Under the pieces are notes generated by a model that saw only the letters and a list, made by a program, of their open reading frames with translations, made no database searches and was not told where the DNA came from. A DNA stretch of 64,000 bases from Castanea sativa (lineage: Eukaryota > Streptophyta > Magnoliopsida > Fagales > Fagaceae). The position numbers were made by a program, and so were the translations under genes. This document shows, one piece after another, positions 53,359-64,000 of this stretch (its first letter is position 1; each line of letters opens with the position of its first letter). Location: the NCBI RefSeq assembly GCF_040712315.1, contig NC_134015.1:42801464-42865463 (forward strand), read 5' to 3'.

Positions 53359-54960
53359 AGTTAGAGAGTTTGTTCATAAAGTCAATGAGTTCAAGGAATG
53401 AATGATACAATGTTGCACATTGTAATTGTTCATCTTATGAAATACAACATGTATCCATGTGAACACTTCCCATGTGCGAATCGCGGGTTGTATTAACTCA
53501 TGTATAGCTGTGGTTGCGGACATTGCCAAATTCAACGTTGTTTTTTTTTTTTTTCCTTTTTTTTTTCTTTTTCTTACTTGTTATAATGATTAATGATTAT
53601 ATAGAATTACTTATGAAGCGCGAGTGCAATTGAAGAAATAAAGAATGAAAATAAAATGGTTAATGGCCTTCGTCTATGGGTCAACAGATTTTTAATATTC
53701 GCAGTAAGTAGTAGTGGCTGATATATTGTAGCTCAATAATGTTTTATATAAGAGTGATTATGAATCTATGACGTACGAGTAAATTAATTATATAAATTAA
53801 AAATATAAAAAGGAAAGAAATAAAGAAGGCAAAGTGGTACCTCTCACCCCAACTAATTCAACGAGGGATTAATTAGTTGTGACATAACTGTGCTGGCTTT
53901 GTGATTTTTTTATTTTTATTTTTTTAGAGGTGATAACATTTTAATTTATGATGTTGAATTCATAATAAAAACAAATGGTATAGAATGCCAGCCAATTGTT
54001 GGAAAACTGATTATATATATATATATATATATATCTGTGTGTGTGTGCTATCTACCCCATAAAAATTATCATCTTCGAGGAATGATACATATAACACATC
54101 AAGTTATCTATGTGGTATGTTGGATAGCGTGTGTTTAGATTATGAAGGTGTGGTATAAATGTGTTTTGTTTTTCGCATTATAATATATCAAATTCATTCA
54201 GGTTATATATAATTGATTTCAAAATAATTCAATTCAGATTAGTCTTTCTCAACTCTCAAGTGTAACACCGAGCTTTGTCAAATTCATAACTAATATGAAT
54301 GCATCAGTTTAATAAATATTATGATTTTGTAGAAGTATCATGAATGCTGTGTAGAATTAACGTGTATGAATGGATAAGATTGACAAAATATAATTCATGC
54401 GATAAGCTGAGGATGTGGTTCCAGCAGCCCAGATGCTTACATCAAAGTAGTCATATTAGAAATTTGTTTGAAAATTACTTAAAACCATGGGACTTCTAAC
54501 TCACTCTCCACATAAGTTTCCAAAAATGAAAGTTTATAATCTACACTCTACACAAGCTACACGACAAAATTGTACATATTATTGTTACATTATTTCATAA
54601 AATCGTTATAGATGCAATTTAATAAATTTATATGCTAACATATATAATTTGATTCGCTGTGAGGGTGCATGGAGAACCATGCATCACTGTACACTTTTTT
54701 ATAGTTTCATGCATCTCTATTATGTTTACACCACTGGTCATGTTAATAGCGAAATTAATTTGTGACTTTGGTGAAATAGTTACCTACGCGGCCTTGACCT
54801 TGTTTCTTAAGCTGCAAATTCTATTATGTTGCAGGCCAACGGTTAAGAGTTGGTGAACCGTGAAAGATTGCAAAAGAATGTTTTAAAGTTTCGTTGTATC
54901 ACACGAATAGAGTAGGATAGTTTTAGATGAATATTCTTACGGAATCTAACTCCATTATAT
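53359..54960. other. BAHD gene 2 upstream intergenic region
   Basis: AT-rich, with a T-tract at about 53540 and a TA/TG microsatellite at about 54009-54048. Only short, uncharacterised open frames. May hold regulatory sites; none is recognised. Confidence 0.5.
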
Positions 54961-55252
54961 ATAAAATTTAGGCAAAAATAAAATTATACCTGTTAGCTTT
55001 TCCCAATTCTTATTTTAAGCCTTAAAGATTGAAAATTTTCATTTTAGTCCAATATAATAACTTTGCTAACCCCCTCGAATTAGACATTTTGTCCATTGTT
55101 GTTAAGGGTATTCCGTTAAGTCATGTAAAATGGTGATTTGAGTGGGGTTAGAAAAGTTAATGAATTAAGGTAACAAATTTCAGACTTAAAGGACTAAAAT
55201 GAGAATTAGGAAAAGTTAACGGATGTAAATTGCATTTTTTGCCTAAATTTTA
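54961..55252. mobile_element. ~290-bp MITE
   Basis: ATAAAATTTAGGCAAAAAT at the left mirrors ATTTTTTGCCTAAATTTTA at the right; the arms continue with GTTAGCTTTTCCCAATTCT versus AGAATTAGGAAAAGTTAAC. The target duplication is unclear (CATTAT on both sides). No coding capacity. The theme (TTTTAGTCC, GTTAACxxxTTCC) resembles the MULE at 4845 in style only. Confidence 0.7.
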
Positions 55253-55311
55253 ACTACATTATGCTAAAATGATCATATCTAATACTTTGAATAATCAATT
55301 CCCATTAAATC

Positions 55312-57515
55312 TGTTAGGTTCTAAAGATTTAGGATTAAATATTTAGAATTATATTTTAAATGTGTTGGCAAACCGAGAACAAAACATATCTAGTCTATGT
55401 ATTAGGCAATGCTTAAAAGTATAGGTTTCAAGCTTCAAGTTCAACTGATTGCAGAGAAAGGGAGTCAATTTCAGTCAAGCTCGACCGATTGAGAAATTAG
55501 ACTCGACCGATCGAGAATCGCAGAAATCAAATTCTGCCGAAGTTTTAAAAAGGTCCAAGCCTACGAAAACGTCTAGGGTTTCATTCTAACTTGTCCACAT
55601 ATAAAAGGGAAACCTTAGCTACAATTTTCAGACTTTTGGAAGACTTGTGCGTTACTCCTTATGAGATCCGAGAGGTTTTGTACGTTCTAACTACACAAGA
55701 ATCTACTGAAGCAAGATCTACAATCAAGCGGTGGTAGAACCTAGTTGCTGCTACTATTAGGATTAGTGCCCTTAAATCCTATTGTATGATGCTATGTATG
55801 ATATTATGTATGACATGATGTATGACTTTATATTGTGATTGATAAAGTTATTTTATTATTATCTAAAATAATGGTAACGTGAATATGGGACATTATCATA
55901 TAGTCCATGAGATGCATTGTATGTGATTTATGTGAAAAGTCACAGAAGATGTAAATCACAAGTTCTTTGTAAACTCAGAATTTATAGTTCGTAGTCGGTG
56001 ATGAAATTGGGCATTTCATCTGCGAAGACTAAAACGTGTCAACTAAGATGATTTGTCTTGATCATGGAAGTGGTGACTTCTAGTTGATATGTTGATATGT
56101 TTTAAGAGTTAAGACATATTGAACAAAACCATTGTGAGATTTATTATTCTTCTAACGACTGTCAAATGAATAATAAATCTCACGACTTCTATTTGCATGA
56201 ACTCTTAATCCTGAGAGAATAATGGACCTAATCATGAAGTGTAGGTTGTTTTGATATATCAGGAGTGAGATCTGAAGTGACGGTCAAAACCTCACTATGT
56301 TGGGCAGCCACATTTAATGTTGATGGAACATATATCCTCAAGATGGAATTTATAGTCTCTTGATAGAGATATAAAATATTCCCTTGAGATAAATTTAATG
56401 GTTTCAGTTATTTAGAGAGTTAGACCTAACCACTTTAGTAAGAAATTACTAAAGTATATATTTATGAAATTGGATTTCATAAATATATAATGAATAACTT
56501 TAAAGAATTAAACCGGGTACTCAAGGATAAGATGTAGTAATTTACAAAGTGGCAGTCTACATTTATGACTTTGTGTTACTACGAATATTTTATGAAGGGG
56601 TTACGTGTATAATAAAGTCTTGGGATATAATTTATTAATAAGGCCTAGAGTGCAATTATATTTATATAGTGGTATTAAATATAATTAATGGTAACTTTGG
56701 ACTTGTCAAGAGTTGACGGAAAAGCCCAAGGCCCATTGGAGCTAGTGTCTTATTGGTCCCTTTTGGTCCCACTCCAAGCCACACACTAAAGCCCAATTGG
56801 AAAGGCCCAATAGGCCAGCCCAATTAGATAATCAGTTAGTTATAAAGGGAGAAACATACAGAATTTTTATTAGAAGAGATTAGAAAAGAAAAAGAAACGG
56901 TGTGTAAGAGAGTGTGAGACACACTTTCATTCTCCCTTTGAAGAACTGATTGAGAGACCACACATCTTGGGCGTAAAGTGGAATTGGAGTGAAGATTAAA
57001 AGTGTTCCCAAGTGCTTCTAATCTTTGTTTTGAATTTCTCCACACCAAGGTACGCTATCTTGTTCTTAAATTCTGAAATTTACATAGTGCACGTTATTAA
57101 CCATGAATGAAATAGATCCTTGTTCGTTACTTCCGCTGTGGGTTTTGCATGAGATGCAAAACCAGAATTTTTCCTTCAGCTACAAGATCATTACTGCTGG
57201 TGATTTAAAATCTTTGAGTGGGATCTCAAAATCACAAGCAAGGGTGCTTTTGTTGCTGTAAATCCAAGGAGAGAAGAAGCGGATTCAGAGCTTGCATATG
57301 GTCATGTCAATAAGTTACTACATGAGGTAGCAATAGATTTAGGGTTAAATCTTTTGTAAAAACTTCAATTCTCTTATAGTGGATTTACTTTACCTTAAGG
57401 ATAGTTAGGTCAAATCCTTCTCAGGTTTTAACCTTGAAACAATTCATTTCATCAGTTTTCCTGCGTTATCATATCGTGGTGTTATTTACTTTTCCGCATT
57501 GTGCATGATATGATA
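55312..57515 (+). mobile_element. LTR-F (R1/R2-type), split by a solo LTR and R3
   Basis: Starts TGTTAGGTTCTAAAGATTT and follows the R1-type LTR in plus orientation. U3 motif AGCTCGACCGATTGAG and ACTCGACCGATCGAG at about 55478-55515, TATA-like ACATATAAAAGGG at about 55598-55610. It is broken at 55755-57178 by a solo LTR and at 57516 by R3, so its 3' end is outside the window. Whether it is solo or part of a full element is unknown. Confidence 0.75.
55755..57178 (+). mobile_element. Solo LTR inside LTR-F with TA...CA ends
   Basis: TATTAGGATTAGTGCCC to TTTTTCCTTCA, 1424 bp, TSD GCTAC (55750-55754, 57179-57183). The usual TG start has become TA. A TATA-like GTTATAAAGGG lies at about 56839. A leader with AGAGAGTGTGAGACACAC and a donor-like CAAGGTACGC follow. 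Confidence 0.85.
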
Positions 57516-57950
57516 TGTAAAGTTGTGATTTACAACTATTTTGTGTTGGCTTTAATTTCGTGCCAAATTTGATTGTAATTTTGCTCAATCTTTGTACCCT
57601 ATATTTATTGTGGGATTTTATTGTAAGAGTTGTGTGATAGAGAGAGAGAGTGTGTGTGAAGACTCAAGCATTTGAAGACAGAAGAGTTTTCGCGGGTAGC
57701 TCGCGACTGAGCATCCCGCAAAGTGATGCATGTGCCCTACACATGACTGGAATGTGAAAAGTCATGACAGATGGTGACAACTGGTTTTCGTGAGTATCTC
57801 TCGAATAAGGCCTTCCCGCGAGATACCCGTGAAACAGTCTGTTTTGCTATTTTGTCCTATCTGCTCCACTACATCCTTATACACATTATATATACCATCA
57901 TTACTCACATATTGAGTAAAGAGCTTTTCAGAAGAGAAACCCCTAGCCTT
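57516..57950 (+). repeat. R3 5' LTR, 3'-truncated
   Basis: Matches 63350-63780 closely, then breaks after AAACCCCTAGCCT. U3 motifs GTTTTCGCGGGTAGCTCGCG and GCATCCCGC at about 57687-57719. TATA-like ATTATATATACC at about 57887. Confidence 0.85.
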
Positions 57951-57964
57951 ACGGGAGAGCTAGT

Positions 57965-58726
57965 GGAAAATATGCCAAGGTTGCGAACCATGCTGTGAGA
58001 AAGATGAAGAAGATTGAAGAAGAGCATAAGTGTACTCTTGTGCAACTTAAAGAGGTAAAATGTGAAGTAAAAGGACTCAAGGGAGAGCTAGTTGAAGCTT
58101 ACTCTAAAATCAAGTTTCTAAAGCTTGAAATAGTCCAAGCTAATGTCAAGGTTGAGCGTATCTCTACCAAGAAACTTGATAGTGTGTTGTCCTCACAAAA
58201 ATCCTCACATGATAAGAGCAGTTTGGGTTATATGGGAGAAGAAAGCTTTAGCAGCGAACCGAAGAAGGAAGTAAGGTTCGTATCAACCAACAGTATTAAG
58301 AAACTTAAAGAAGTGACGCCTGAGACTAAGACCCATGTTGCTGAGAAGAGAGCCATTGGTGTAAGACCAAAAGATAAAGGAAAGTCATTACCCAAAAATT
58401 AGAGGGGGCCTCAAGTGAAGCATGTGTGTCATCATTGTGGCATTCAAGGGCACATAAGACCCAATTGTTTCAAGCTTCATGCACTCAAGAAAGCTGATTC
58501 CATGCGTGGTCAAGAAAGTTCAAAGAATAATCCAAAGGGAACACAATCCAAGGGAGAAAATGAAGGACATCTCATTGGAGACGTCATGGAAATGCTGAAG
58601 AATATCTATCTATGCCTTGCTAGCTTCACTCCGAGGTTGGAAAGCTATGTTGGTTGTGCACCTCCATTCAAGGCTCTCACCTAAAACACTCGAAAAGTGT
58701 GGGTGAAGAAGGGTACCCATGCATGA
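57965..58726 (+). pseudogene. R3 gag C-terminal half (coiled coil, zinc knuckle), two stops
   Basis: One frame from AKVANHAVRKMKKIEEEHKC through a Lys/Glu coiled coil, a Ser/Lys linker, then the intact knuckle CHHCGIQGHIRPNC, to a tail NTRKVWVKKGTHA and TGA at 58724-58726. In-frame stops at 58400-58402 (TAG) and 58682-58684 (TAA, probably from CAA) break it. The UBN2 domain is missing. The natural stop after WVKKGTHA matches the ends of gag in R1 and R2. Confidence 0.85.
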
Positions 58727-59522
58727 TTATTTCCTATGCCCATGATTTAATTATTTCAATGTTTAGGGTCATAGGTTTATGCATCATGTCATGCAAAATC
58801 TTCTTGTGTCATTGCTTCCGATTCATAACATGTTTCTTTTGCTAGCTGCTTTTTGTTTTTTGCTTTTGTTGATCTTACTTTTCGTGTTATGTTTTTTAGT
58901 GTGTTGAAAAATTCAAAAACTCATAAAAATTGAAAAATTTTCAAAAAGATTGATCACTTTTGTTGTGTATATCACATGTGAGTTTGGCCTAGTACTTTCG
59001 TACTAATGGCGTAGTGCATTTTCGAGCCTAGCTTGTTTTGTATGCACATCTATCTTTGGGAAAAAATCTTGAAATCTATGTGTGATTGTTGTAAATCAAT
59101 CTTCAAGCTTGTCATGAATGATGAGTCAACAGTCTTGTTGGTCTTGATACATGCATAGACTTGTGCCTATATCTTTTCTCACGTCTTTATGTTTTTGCTT
59201 AAAGAGCTCATCAATTGTCAAATCTTGAAAAGAGATATTGAGCTGCAAAAGCCGTCGCACATACTAGTATTTGACTAGGAAAAAGGAAAAGCGACTTGTA
59301 TTGAAATGTATGGTGCCTCAAAAAGCCAAAGGCTTACTTACAAAGTTGAAATATAAAAATTTCAAGCATCGATCTCAAAATGAGATGTATTTTGTTCAAA
59401 ATGATTAAATGTTATGATTTGTAAAGAAGCCAAATAAAAAGCTTCAAAGATATGTAATCAATTTCTTGTGGGAGATCATATATGCTCATTTCTATAATTG
59501 AGATTGTCCACTTGAGTTAGTA
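58727..59522. other. R3 non-coding middle, first part
   Basis: No coding sequence after the gag stop, where protease and integrase would be expected. T-rich, with AAAATTCAAAAACTCATAAA-type text. Nothing pol-like in any frame. Confidence 0.6.
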
Positions 59523-59527
59523 CTAGT

Positions 59528-60171
59528 TGATGGTGCCAAGAAAATCAGTAGGCTGGATGCTTCGGACTTGAAAGGACTACTGGTTCTTTCTACGGCCTGA
59601 AAAAGAAAGAAAAGCGTATCAAAGGCGACCGGGGCTGCCGGCCAAAAATCCTCCGATGGCAAAGTTAGTTTTTTCCTCTAAGTTATTCGAATTCCAACTT
59701 TTTTGGAGTAAAAACTGAACATACCTTGGCCTTGTCTGAAGCAGCCTTTATATAGTGTTCTTATAGACGGTTATTGAGACAGGAACCTCTCCTGGATTCA
59801 AGGAGGCTTAACGCAACTGCCATAACCGTTTAGGAGTTATACTTCTATTCCACAACGGGGACATGACCGTTATGCGTGGGATAAGGGATTGTCACATTAT
59901 ATTCGGAGATTCTCCTAAGTATGATACCCTCGTCCTGGAATTCCTTCATCGAGCGCGCCTGTTAATTCTAAGTGTAACATCCTAGTCCACGAATCTTTAT
60001 ATGGACGAGTCCTCATAAGGTAGGCTGTGCGCATCCCATGGACGAGGGATATAGCTTCGCTATCACCCTCTAGACGTCCTTGTCTGTTACTCTCGTCTTG
60101 AGGATAGCTTCTGGACGGCTGCGAAGGTGGTGACCGTCCAAAGACGGGTTGAGTGTTTTCATCCCACATCA
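59528..60171 (-). mobile_element. Solo LTR inside R3
   Basis: TGATGGTGCCAAGAAAATC to ATCCCACATCA, 644 bp, TSD CTAGT (59523-59527, 60172-60176). Minus-strand TATA CTATATAAAGG at about 59748-59758. GC-rich with many GACGAG/GGACGAG motifs. Confidence 0.85.
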
Positions 60172-60176
60172 CTAGT

Positions 60177-60833
60177 TGTGTATGACTAGATTGAATTGAT
60201 CATTGAAGCTTCACTCTAGACTAAGGACTATTCCACATTTGATACTCACACACAACACACAAGACTTTGTTCAATGAATGCTTATTTTATTTGCATGATT
60301 GTACATGATCAAATGTGATGTGTATACTCAATTGCTTGTTGATTAAACCTAAAAAGATTTTTCAGTATTTTATATGTTTTTGAAAGTGTTTTTATACTTT
60401 CGTGCTTTAAGTTTTTGTTCAAAATGCATTTTTGAGTTTTTCTTCAAAAATTGGTTCAGAGTCTGTTTCACGAGAAGCTCGCAACTTAGAGATTCTCGTA
60501 AAACGTGCTTAAGGGAAACTAAAAAGTCACATTTTCATACAGAGTCTCGCTACTGCCTCGCGAGTATTTCGCGACTAAACTCTTCTCTCGAAATGTTTTT
60601 AGGCAAAAACTTGAAATTTTTTAATTTCATACAGAGGCTATCGCGACTGTCTTGCGACTGTGTCGCTACTAAAAGCTTCTCACGAAAGCTTCTATGTGTC
60701 TCACGACTACCTAAATTTTTGAAAACTACTTCATTTCCCTCACTTTGCCTCTCTTGAACCCCTCTCAACCCAAATCTTACTTTTACTCAAACCCCATAAT
60801 TTTCAAGCAAAATATTTGCAAAATCACTTCAAG
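60177..60833 (+). promoter_or_regulatory. R3 internal palindrome block upstream of ORF2
   Basis: Dense motifs CACGAGAAGCTCGC, TCGCGAGTATTTCGCGA, CTCTCGAAATG and TCTCACGAAAGCTT between about 60468 and 60712, in the same vocabulary as the R3 LTR U3 (TTCGCGGGTAACCCGCGA). They are followed by a leader ending in CTTCAAG|GTATGT. A possible internal promoter for ORF2; no clear TATA was identified. Confidence 0.5.
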
Positions 60834-61535
60834 GTATGTTTTTCTAAACATTGTTTTCACATTTGTCTTAGATTTTTGCAGATTTTAGCTTAGGGTTTTA
60901 AAAATTGGGGATTTTCAAAAAATGGGTTGGGGTTCTTATTTTTTGTGAAAATTTCTTCAACATTTTGATTGGGCTGAGTCCCATTTGCTGTATTTGTATC
61001 TGTGTTGGCCCCTTGTGACATTCTAAACATGAATTAAGGTAGTTTTCATCATGTTCATGCATTATTCATAGGTGTTGCTCACTGTTGCATGTTAGGTGTT
61101 TGACAGAATGTCCTAGTGACATCCTTGTATTGTTTTGGACTCATACTATTGATTGAACTTGTTTAACATGTTTTGGTCAATGGGAGTGTGTTTTACACAT
61201 TGTGCCCATTTTGTGCCTCACAATGCCATGCCATGCATCCTCTAGGCAAACCCCATGCGCCTCATGCTGCACTCACATGCATCAGCACATGCACACACAT
61301 GCACAGTCACTTACTTCATGCATTATGCTTCTGTGTACATATTTTTAACACTTATAGCATGTTGTTTTGAGTTTGTTATGCACTTTTTTAAGTTTGTTAT
61401 GCTCTGTTTTAAGCTGTTTTTACTTATTTGTTTTGGACTAACTTGAATCTAATCAAGTTTTGTGGTATGTTTTGTGTTTGTGCACCTGTTTCTTTGTTTC
61501 TATTTTCTTTTTGTGCCTTATGTTTGTCTGTGCAG
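60834..61535 (+). other. Candidate 5'-UTR intron of R3 ORF2
   Basis: Donor CAAG|GTATGTTTTT and acceptor TGTCTGTGCAG|ATG with a T-rich body, 702 bp. The acceptor abuts the ORF2 start codon. R1 has the same arrangement (about 590 bp). Confidence 0.6.
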
Positions 61536-62642
61536 ATGTCTCCCACCTAGCATGCTACTAAGAAACCAACCTCTAGGCATGCTCGCAAGTATTCTGACAA
61601 CTTCAAGTCTATTGAGGCAGACTTGAAGTACAATGACTGCTACAAAAGAGCAACTATTATCATGGAAAGGGTTGTGAAGTTAGACACCCTTGAGGAAACT
61701 TGCATAGCTGCAATGTTTAGGGAAAGGACATGGACAAAACTGTTGAATCCAGTTGGAGTAGTGTATTCAGAGATTATCAGAGAGTTTTTCTCCAATGCTA
61801 GTGTTGAAGGGGATAATATAAACTGCTGGGTAAGACATAAAGAGTTTGTCATCACTAGGGACAACATTCAGGAGTTCTTAGAAGTTCGTCCTCCCTTACA
61901 CCCAATCACGATGCAATATGAGGATAGATTGGAATCTACTGAGGAGATGGTGAGGATACTTGGTGGTACTTCTAAGAAAGCCTCCATGAACACAATCCCA
62001 TTCAGTCCAGAGATGAGGACCCTTGCTCATGTGATGATCAGCAACTTGTACCCGGTCACTAACTTGACAACATTGTCCAAGCCAATGACCATCTTTTTGT
62101 ACGATCTCTTCACCCACAAAGAGATTGATATTTATGGACATATCCTCCACCTTTTGAAGAAGAGCATTGAGAAGCAAAACTCTAGAATAGTCATGCCATT
62201 CCCCTCACTCATAATGGGCCTAATTGCAAAGACAAGGCTCAAACTTCCGAGTGGTCTCACCGTGGTTCAGAGGGACTATCCTATTGGTGGACACACAGTG
62301 ACTCGAAGCACAACTCACATCAAAGGATCAAAGACTGGCACTTCTCAAATTCCAAGGGCTGCTGTTCAAGAAGAAGGAGAAGACGCGAAGGATGAGATTA
62401 ATAGATTTACTTCTACTCTAGAGAGTTTTGCACAACCATCTTCCCAAGCACAACCACGAGGATCCAATCGTCCTGATCACCTTCATACAATGGTAGATCA
62501 GATCTATGGCATGCTCGAGTCTCATGCTCAACACACCGCAGATCAATTTGCTTACTTCCAGGGTCAAATCACTGCATTATCATCACAGATTGAGGATATG
62601 TCGATGGCACAAGGATCCGATTCCAAATCCGAGCAATTCTAG
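61536..62642 (+). pseudogene. R3 ORF2: 'putative plant transposon protein' (PF20167-like), one stop
   Basis: 368 codons counting from the ATG at the splice acceptor: MSPT, a TAG, then HATKKPTSRHARKYSDN and an otherwise fully open frame to 62642. The domain core covers about residues 55-260 (RERTWTKLLNPVGVVYSEII; EFVITRDNIQEFLEVRPP; LTTLSKPMTIFLYDLFTHKE; GHILHLLKKSIEKQN; PFPSLIMGLIAKTRLKLP). The C-terminal region is polar with a short coiled-coil-like end (DQFAYFQGQITALSSQIEDM). Its role is unknown; relatives occur in LTR elements of many eudicots. A single stop four codons in could be bypassed by a downstream start, so a near-complete product from Met61623-region codons is conceivable. Confidence 0.75.
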
Positions 62643-63349
62643 CTCCTTTGGCAGTTCCAGTCAAAAAGGGGGAGAAACTTTTGAGGGGGAATTGCACATT
62701 TTGAGGGAGAGCATAGCGGAACATAGTGTAGCACATGCACGTCATAGACATATTGGTTTATTTTTGGTGGTTTAGTTGTTTACATTGCTTTCTTTTAAAG
62801 CTTTAAGTACTTTGTTTTAAATTTAGTTTAATATTCAGTACTTTGTGTTTATCTTATTGCTTTGTAGCATTTTTTTTTTGGTACTTATAGTTTATCTTGA
62901 GTACTACACTCTTGTGCCCTTGTTGGATCTTGTATCCTTAATGCAAATACTTTAGTATTTTGCATTGGTTGAGTGTTTTGGACATGCAATTGATTCTTGC
63001 TTTGCACTTAATTGCATTGCATGTCTAGATGATCGTTTACTAGTTAAATGATCATTGTAGTCATTCCGTAATGCATGTTCCTGTATGATCAAGTTATGCT
63101 TCACTATTTATATCATGATGTTTATCTTGATCGCATTATACTTGCTCCTATAAGTACCTTGTATTCAACTTGTCATGAGCTTAATGAAAGTTTTGTTTGT
63201 GTGTGAGTGTTTCATACAGGTGTATTTGTGCAAGTGCTTAACAGTTTTTAGATTAGGTGTGAGTGAGTTTTGCCACTGTTCCGAAACTCACGTCTAAGTC
63301 TAGAGTCTATTATAGGGTGTTTTGTCACGAAATAGCCAAATGGGGAGAT
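62643..63349 (+). other. R3 3' non-coding region with purine-rich motifs
   Basis: GTCAAAAAGGGGGAGAAAC at about 62659-62677, a second GAGGGGGAATTG and GAGGGAGAG just after, and the true polypurine tract TGGGGAGAT at 63341-63349. Multiple polypurine-like copies before the 3' LTR are a Sirevirus hallmark. No coding sequence. Confidence 0.7.
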
Positions 63350-64000
63350 TGTAAAGTTTTTATTTACAACTGTTTTGTGTTGGCTTTAATTCCGTGCCAA
63401 ATTTGATTGTAATTTTGCTCAATCTTTGTACCCTGTATTTATTGTGGGATTTTATTGTAAGGGTTGGTGATAAAGAGAGAGAGTGTGAAGACTCAAGCAT
63501 TTGAAAACAGAAGAGTTTTCGCGGGTAACCCGCGACTAAGCATCCCGCGAAGTGATGCATGTGCCCTACACATGACTGGAATGCAAAGAGTCATGACAGA
63601 TGGTAACAGCTGGTTTTCGTGAGTGTCTCGCAGGTAAGGCCTTCTTGTAAGATACCCGCGAAATAGTTTGTTTTGCTATTTTGTCCTATCTGCTCCACTA
63701 TATCCTTATACACACTATATATACCATTATTACTCACATATTGAGTAGAAAGCTTTTTAGAAGAGAAAACCCTAGCCTCAAACCCTTGAGAGTGTGAGAT
63801 TGTCATACCCACAATTCTCTACACCATCCATTATGGTTTTCCTCTACTCCTACCTTTCCATTTCCAAATCCTTGAGAGCTTGATAGCTCAAACAATTTCC
63901 ACACCCATACTAAGTGTCCAGTGAGTTTTTGGTGCTGCTGGGAAGCATTGGAAGAAGCCAAGCATTGGCGGATGCAATCAGGCGCATTGCGGGATTCGGA
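63350..64000 (+). repeat. R3 3' LTR (cut by window end)
   Basis: Starts TGTAAAGTTTTTATTTAC, pairs with 57516-57950, and continues with sequence lost from the 5' copy. U3 palindromes TTTTCGCGGGTAACCCGCGA and GCATCCCGCGA at about 63516-63550; TATA-like CTATATATACC at about 63715. Confidence 0.9.

Larger units (their letters stand above)
57516..64000 (+). mobile_element. R3: pol-less Sirevirus-like LTR retrotransposon (3' end outside)
   Basis: 5' LTR from TGTAAAGTTGTG (57516), 3' LTR from TGTAAAGTTTTT (63350) running off the window. Inside: gag C-terminal half, long non-coding middle with a solo LTR, ORF2, AAAAAGGGGGAGAAA motif (about 62667), and polypurine tract TGGGGAGAT (63341-63349). The PBS and the gag N-terminus were lost in a deletion joining the 5' LTR at about 57950 to gag. 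No pol. Palindromic TCGCGA/CGCGGG motifs fill U3 and an internal block. Confidence 0.85.

Noticed and set aside
59915..60172. 85-codon minus-strand ORF
   Set aside because: Lies in the leader side of the solo LTR 59528-60171; no recognised protein character.
61173..61446. Two short ORFs (His/Cys-rich) before ORF2
   Set aside because: They lie inside the candidate 5'-UTR intron with repetitive CACATGCA text; no homology recognised.

Overview
This is a stretch of plant nuclear DNA, almost certainly from a eudicot and probably a woody one. It is AT-rich, has very low gene density, and is packed with nested LTR retrotransposons, MULE-, hAT- and CACTA-type DNA transposons. Its only intact host genes are BAHD acyltransferases. 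The LTR families, with GATCGATCGA-type palindromes, recall Fagaceae such as oak or chestnut, but that is recollection and not proof. No rRNA, tRNA or CRISPR array was seen.

Layout. 1-4.8 kb: gene relics (a CRP1-like PPR pseudogene, a PP2C scrap, a patatin-like pseudogene) and a solo LTR. 4.8-7.2 kb: a MULE-like element with long terminal inverted repeats and a CACTA-like remnant. 7.5-12.7 kb: two copies of an AT-rich segment that reaches into the promoter of the first BAHD gene; copy 1 has since gained a solo LTR and a MITE. 12.9-14.2 kb: intact BAHD gene 1 (431 aa, plus strand). 16.5-17.3 kb: a hAT-like element. 17.6-36.2 kb: a four-deep nest, each layer with its own target-site duplication (TSD). 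It runs Sirevirus-like element R1 (TSD GAGAC) > solo LTR-B (TAAAC) > Sirevirus-like element R2 (AATCA) > solo LTR-A (TTTAA); R2 also holds a MULE-type insertion (GGTTATTTA). 36.5-49.4 kb: a BAHD pseudogene split by two separate insertions. One is a Gypsy-type element (GATGG) that holds a solo LTR (GGAAC) that holds a 6.6-kb CACTA transposon (AGG). The other is a solo LTR (GGCCT) carrying a 1.2-kb near-perfect palindrome. 52.0-53.3 kb: intact BAHD gene 2 (433 aa, minus strand). 55.3-64 kb: another solo-type LTR split by an LTR (GCTAC) and then by Sirevirus-like element R3, which runs off the window end.

How it works together. The two intact BAHD enzymes, a split BAHD pseudogene and a 19-codon BAHD stub form a decayed cluster of the vinorine-synthase-like clade, expected to make O-acylated secondary metabolites from acyl-CoA. 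The CACTA element has a dead tnp2 gene but a second transposase-type gene (Transposase_24/TNPA-like) whose six exons all join in frame. R1 and R3 share an unusual architecture: a gag with coiled coil and CCHC zinc knuckles that stops at a conserved W-(V/M)-(K/R/Q)-K tail, no pol, a long non-coding middle, and a second ORF of the 'putative plant transposon protein' type with its own apparent 5'-UTR intron. R2 keeps the gag tail and the non-coding middle. Short palindromes of the type present in the LTR U3 recur upstream of ORF2. That conserved pol-less architecture is the best candidate for a little-described system here.
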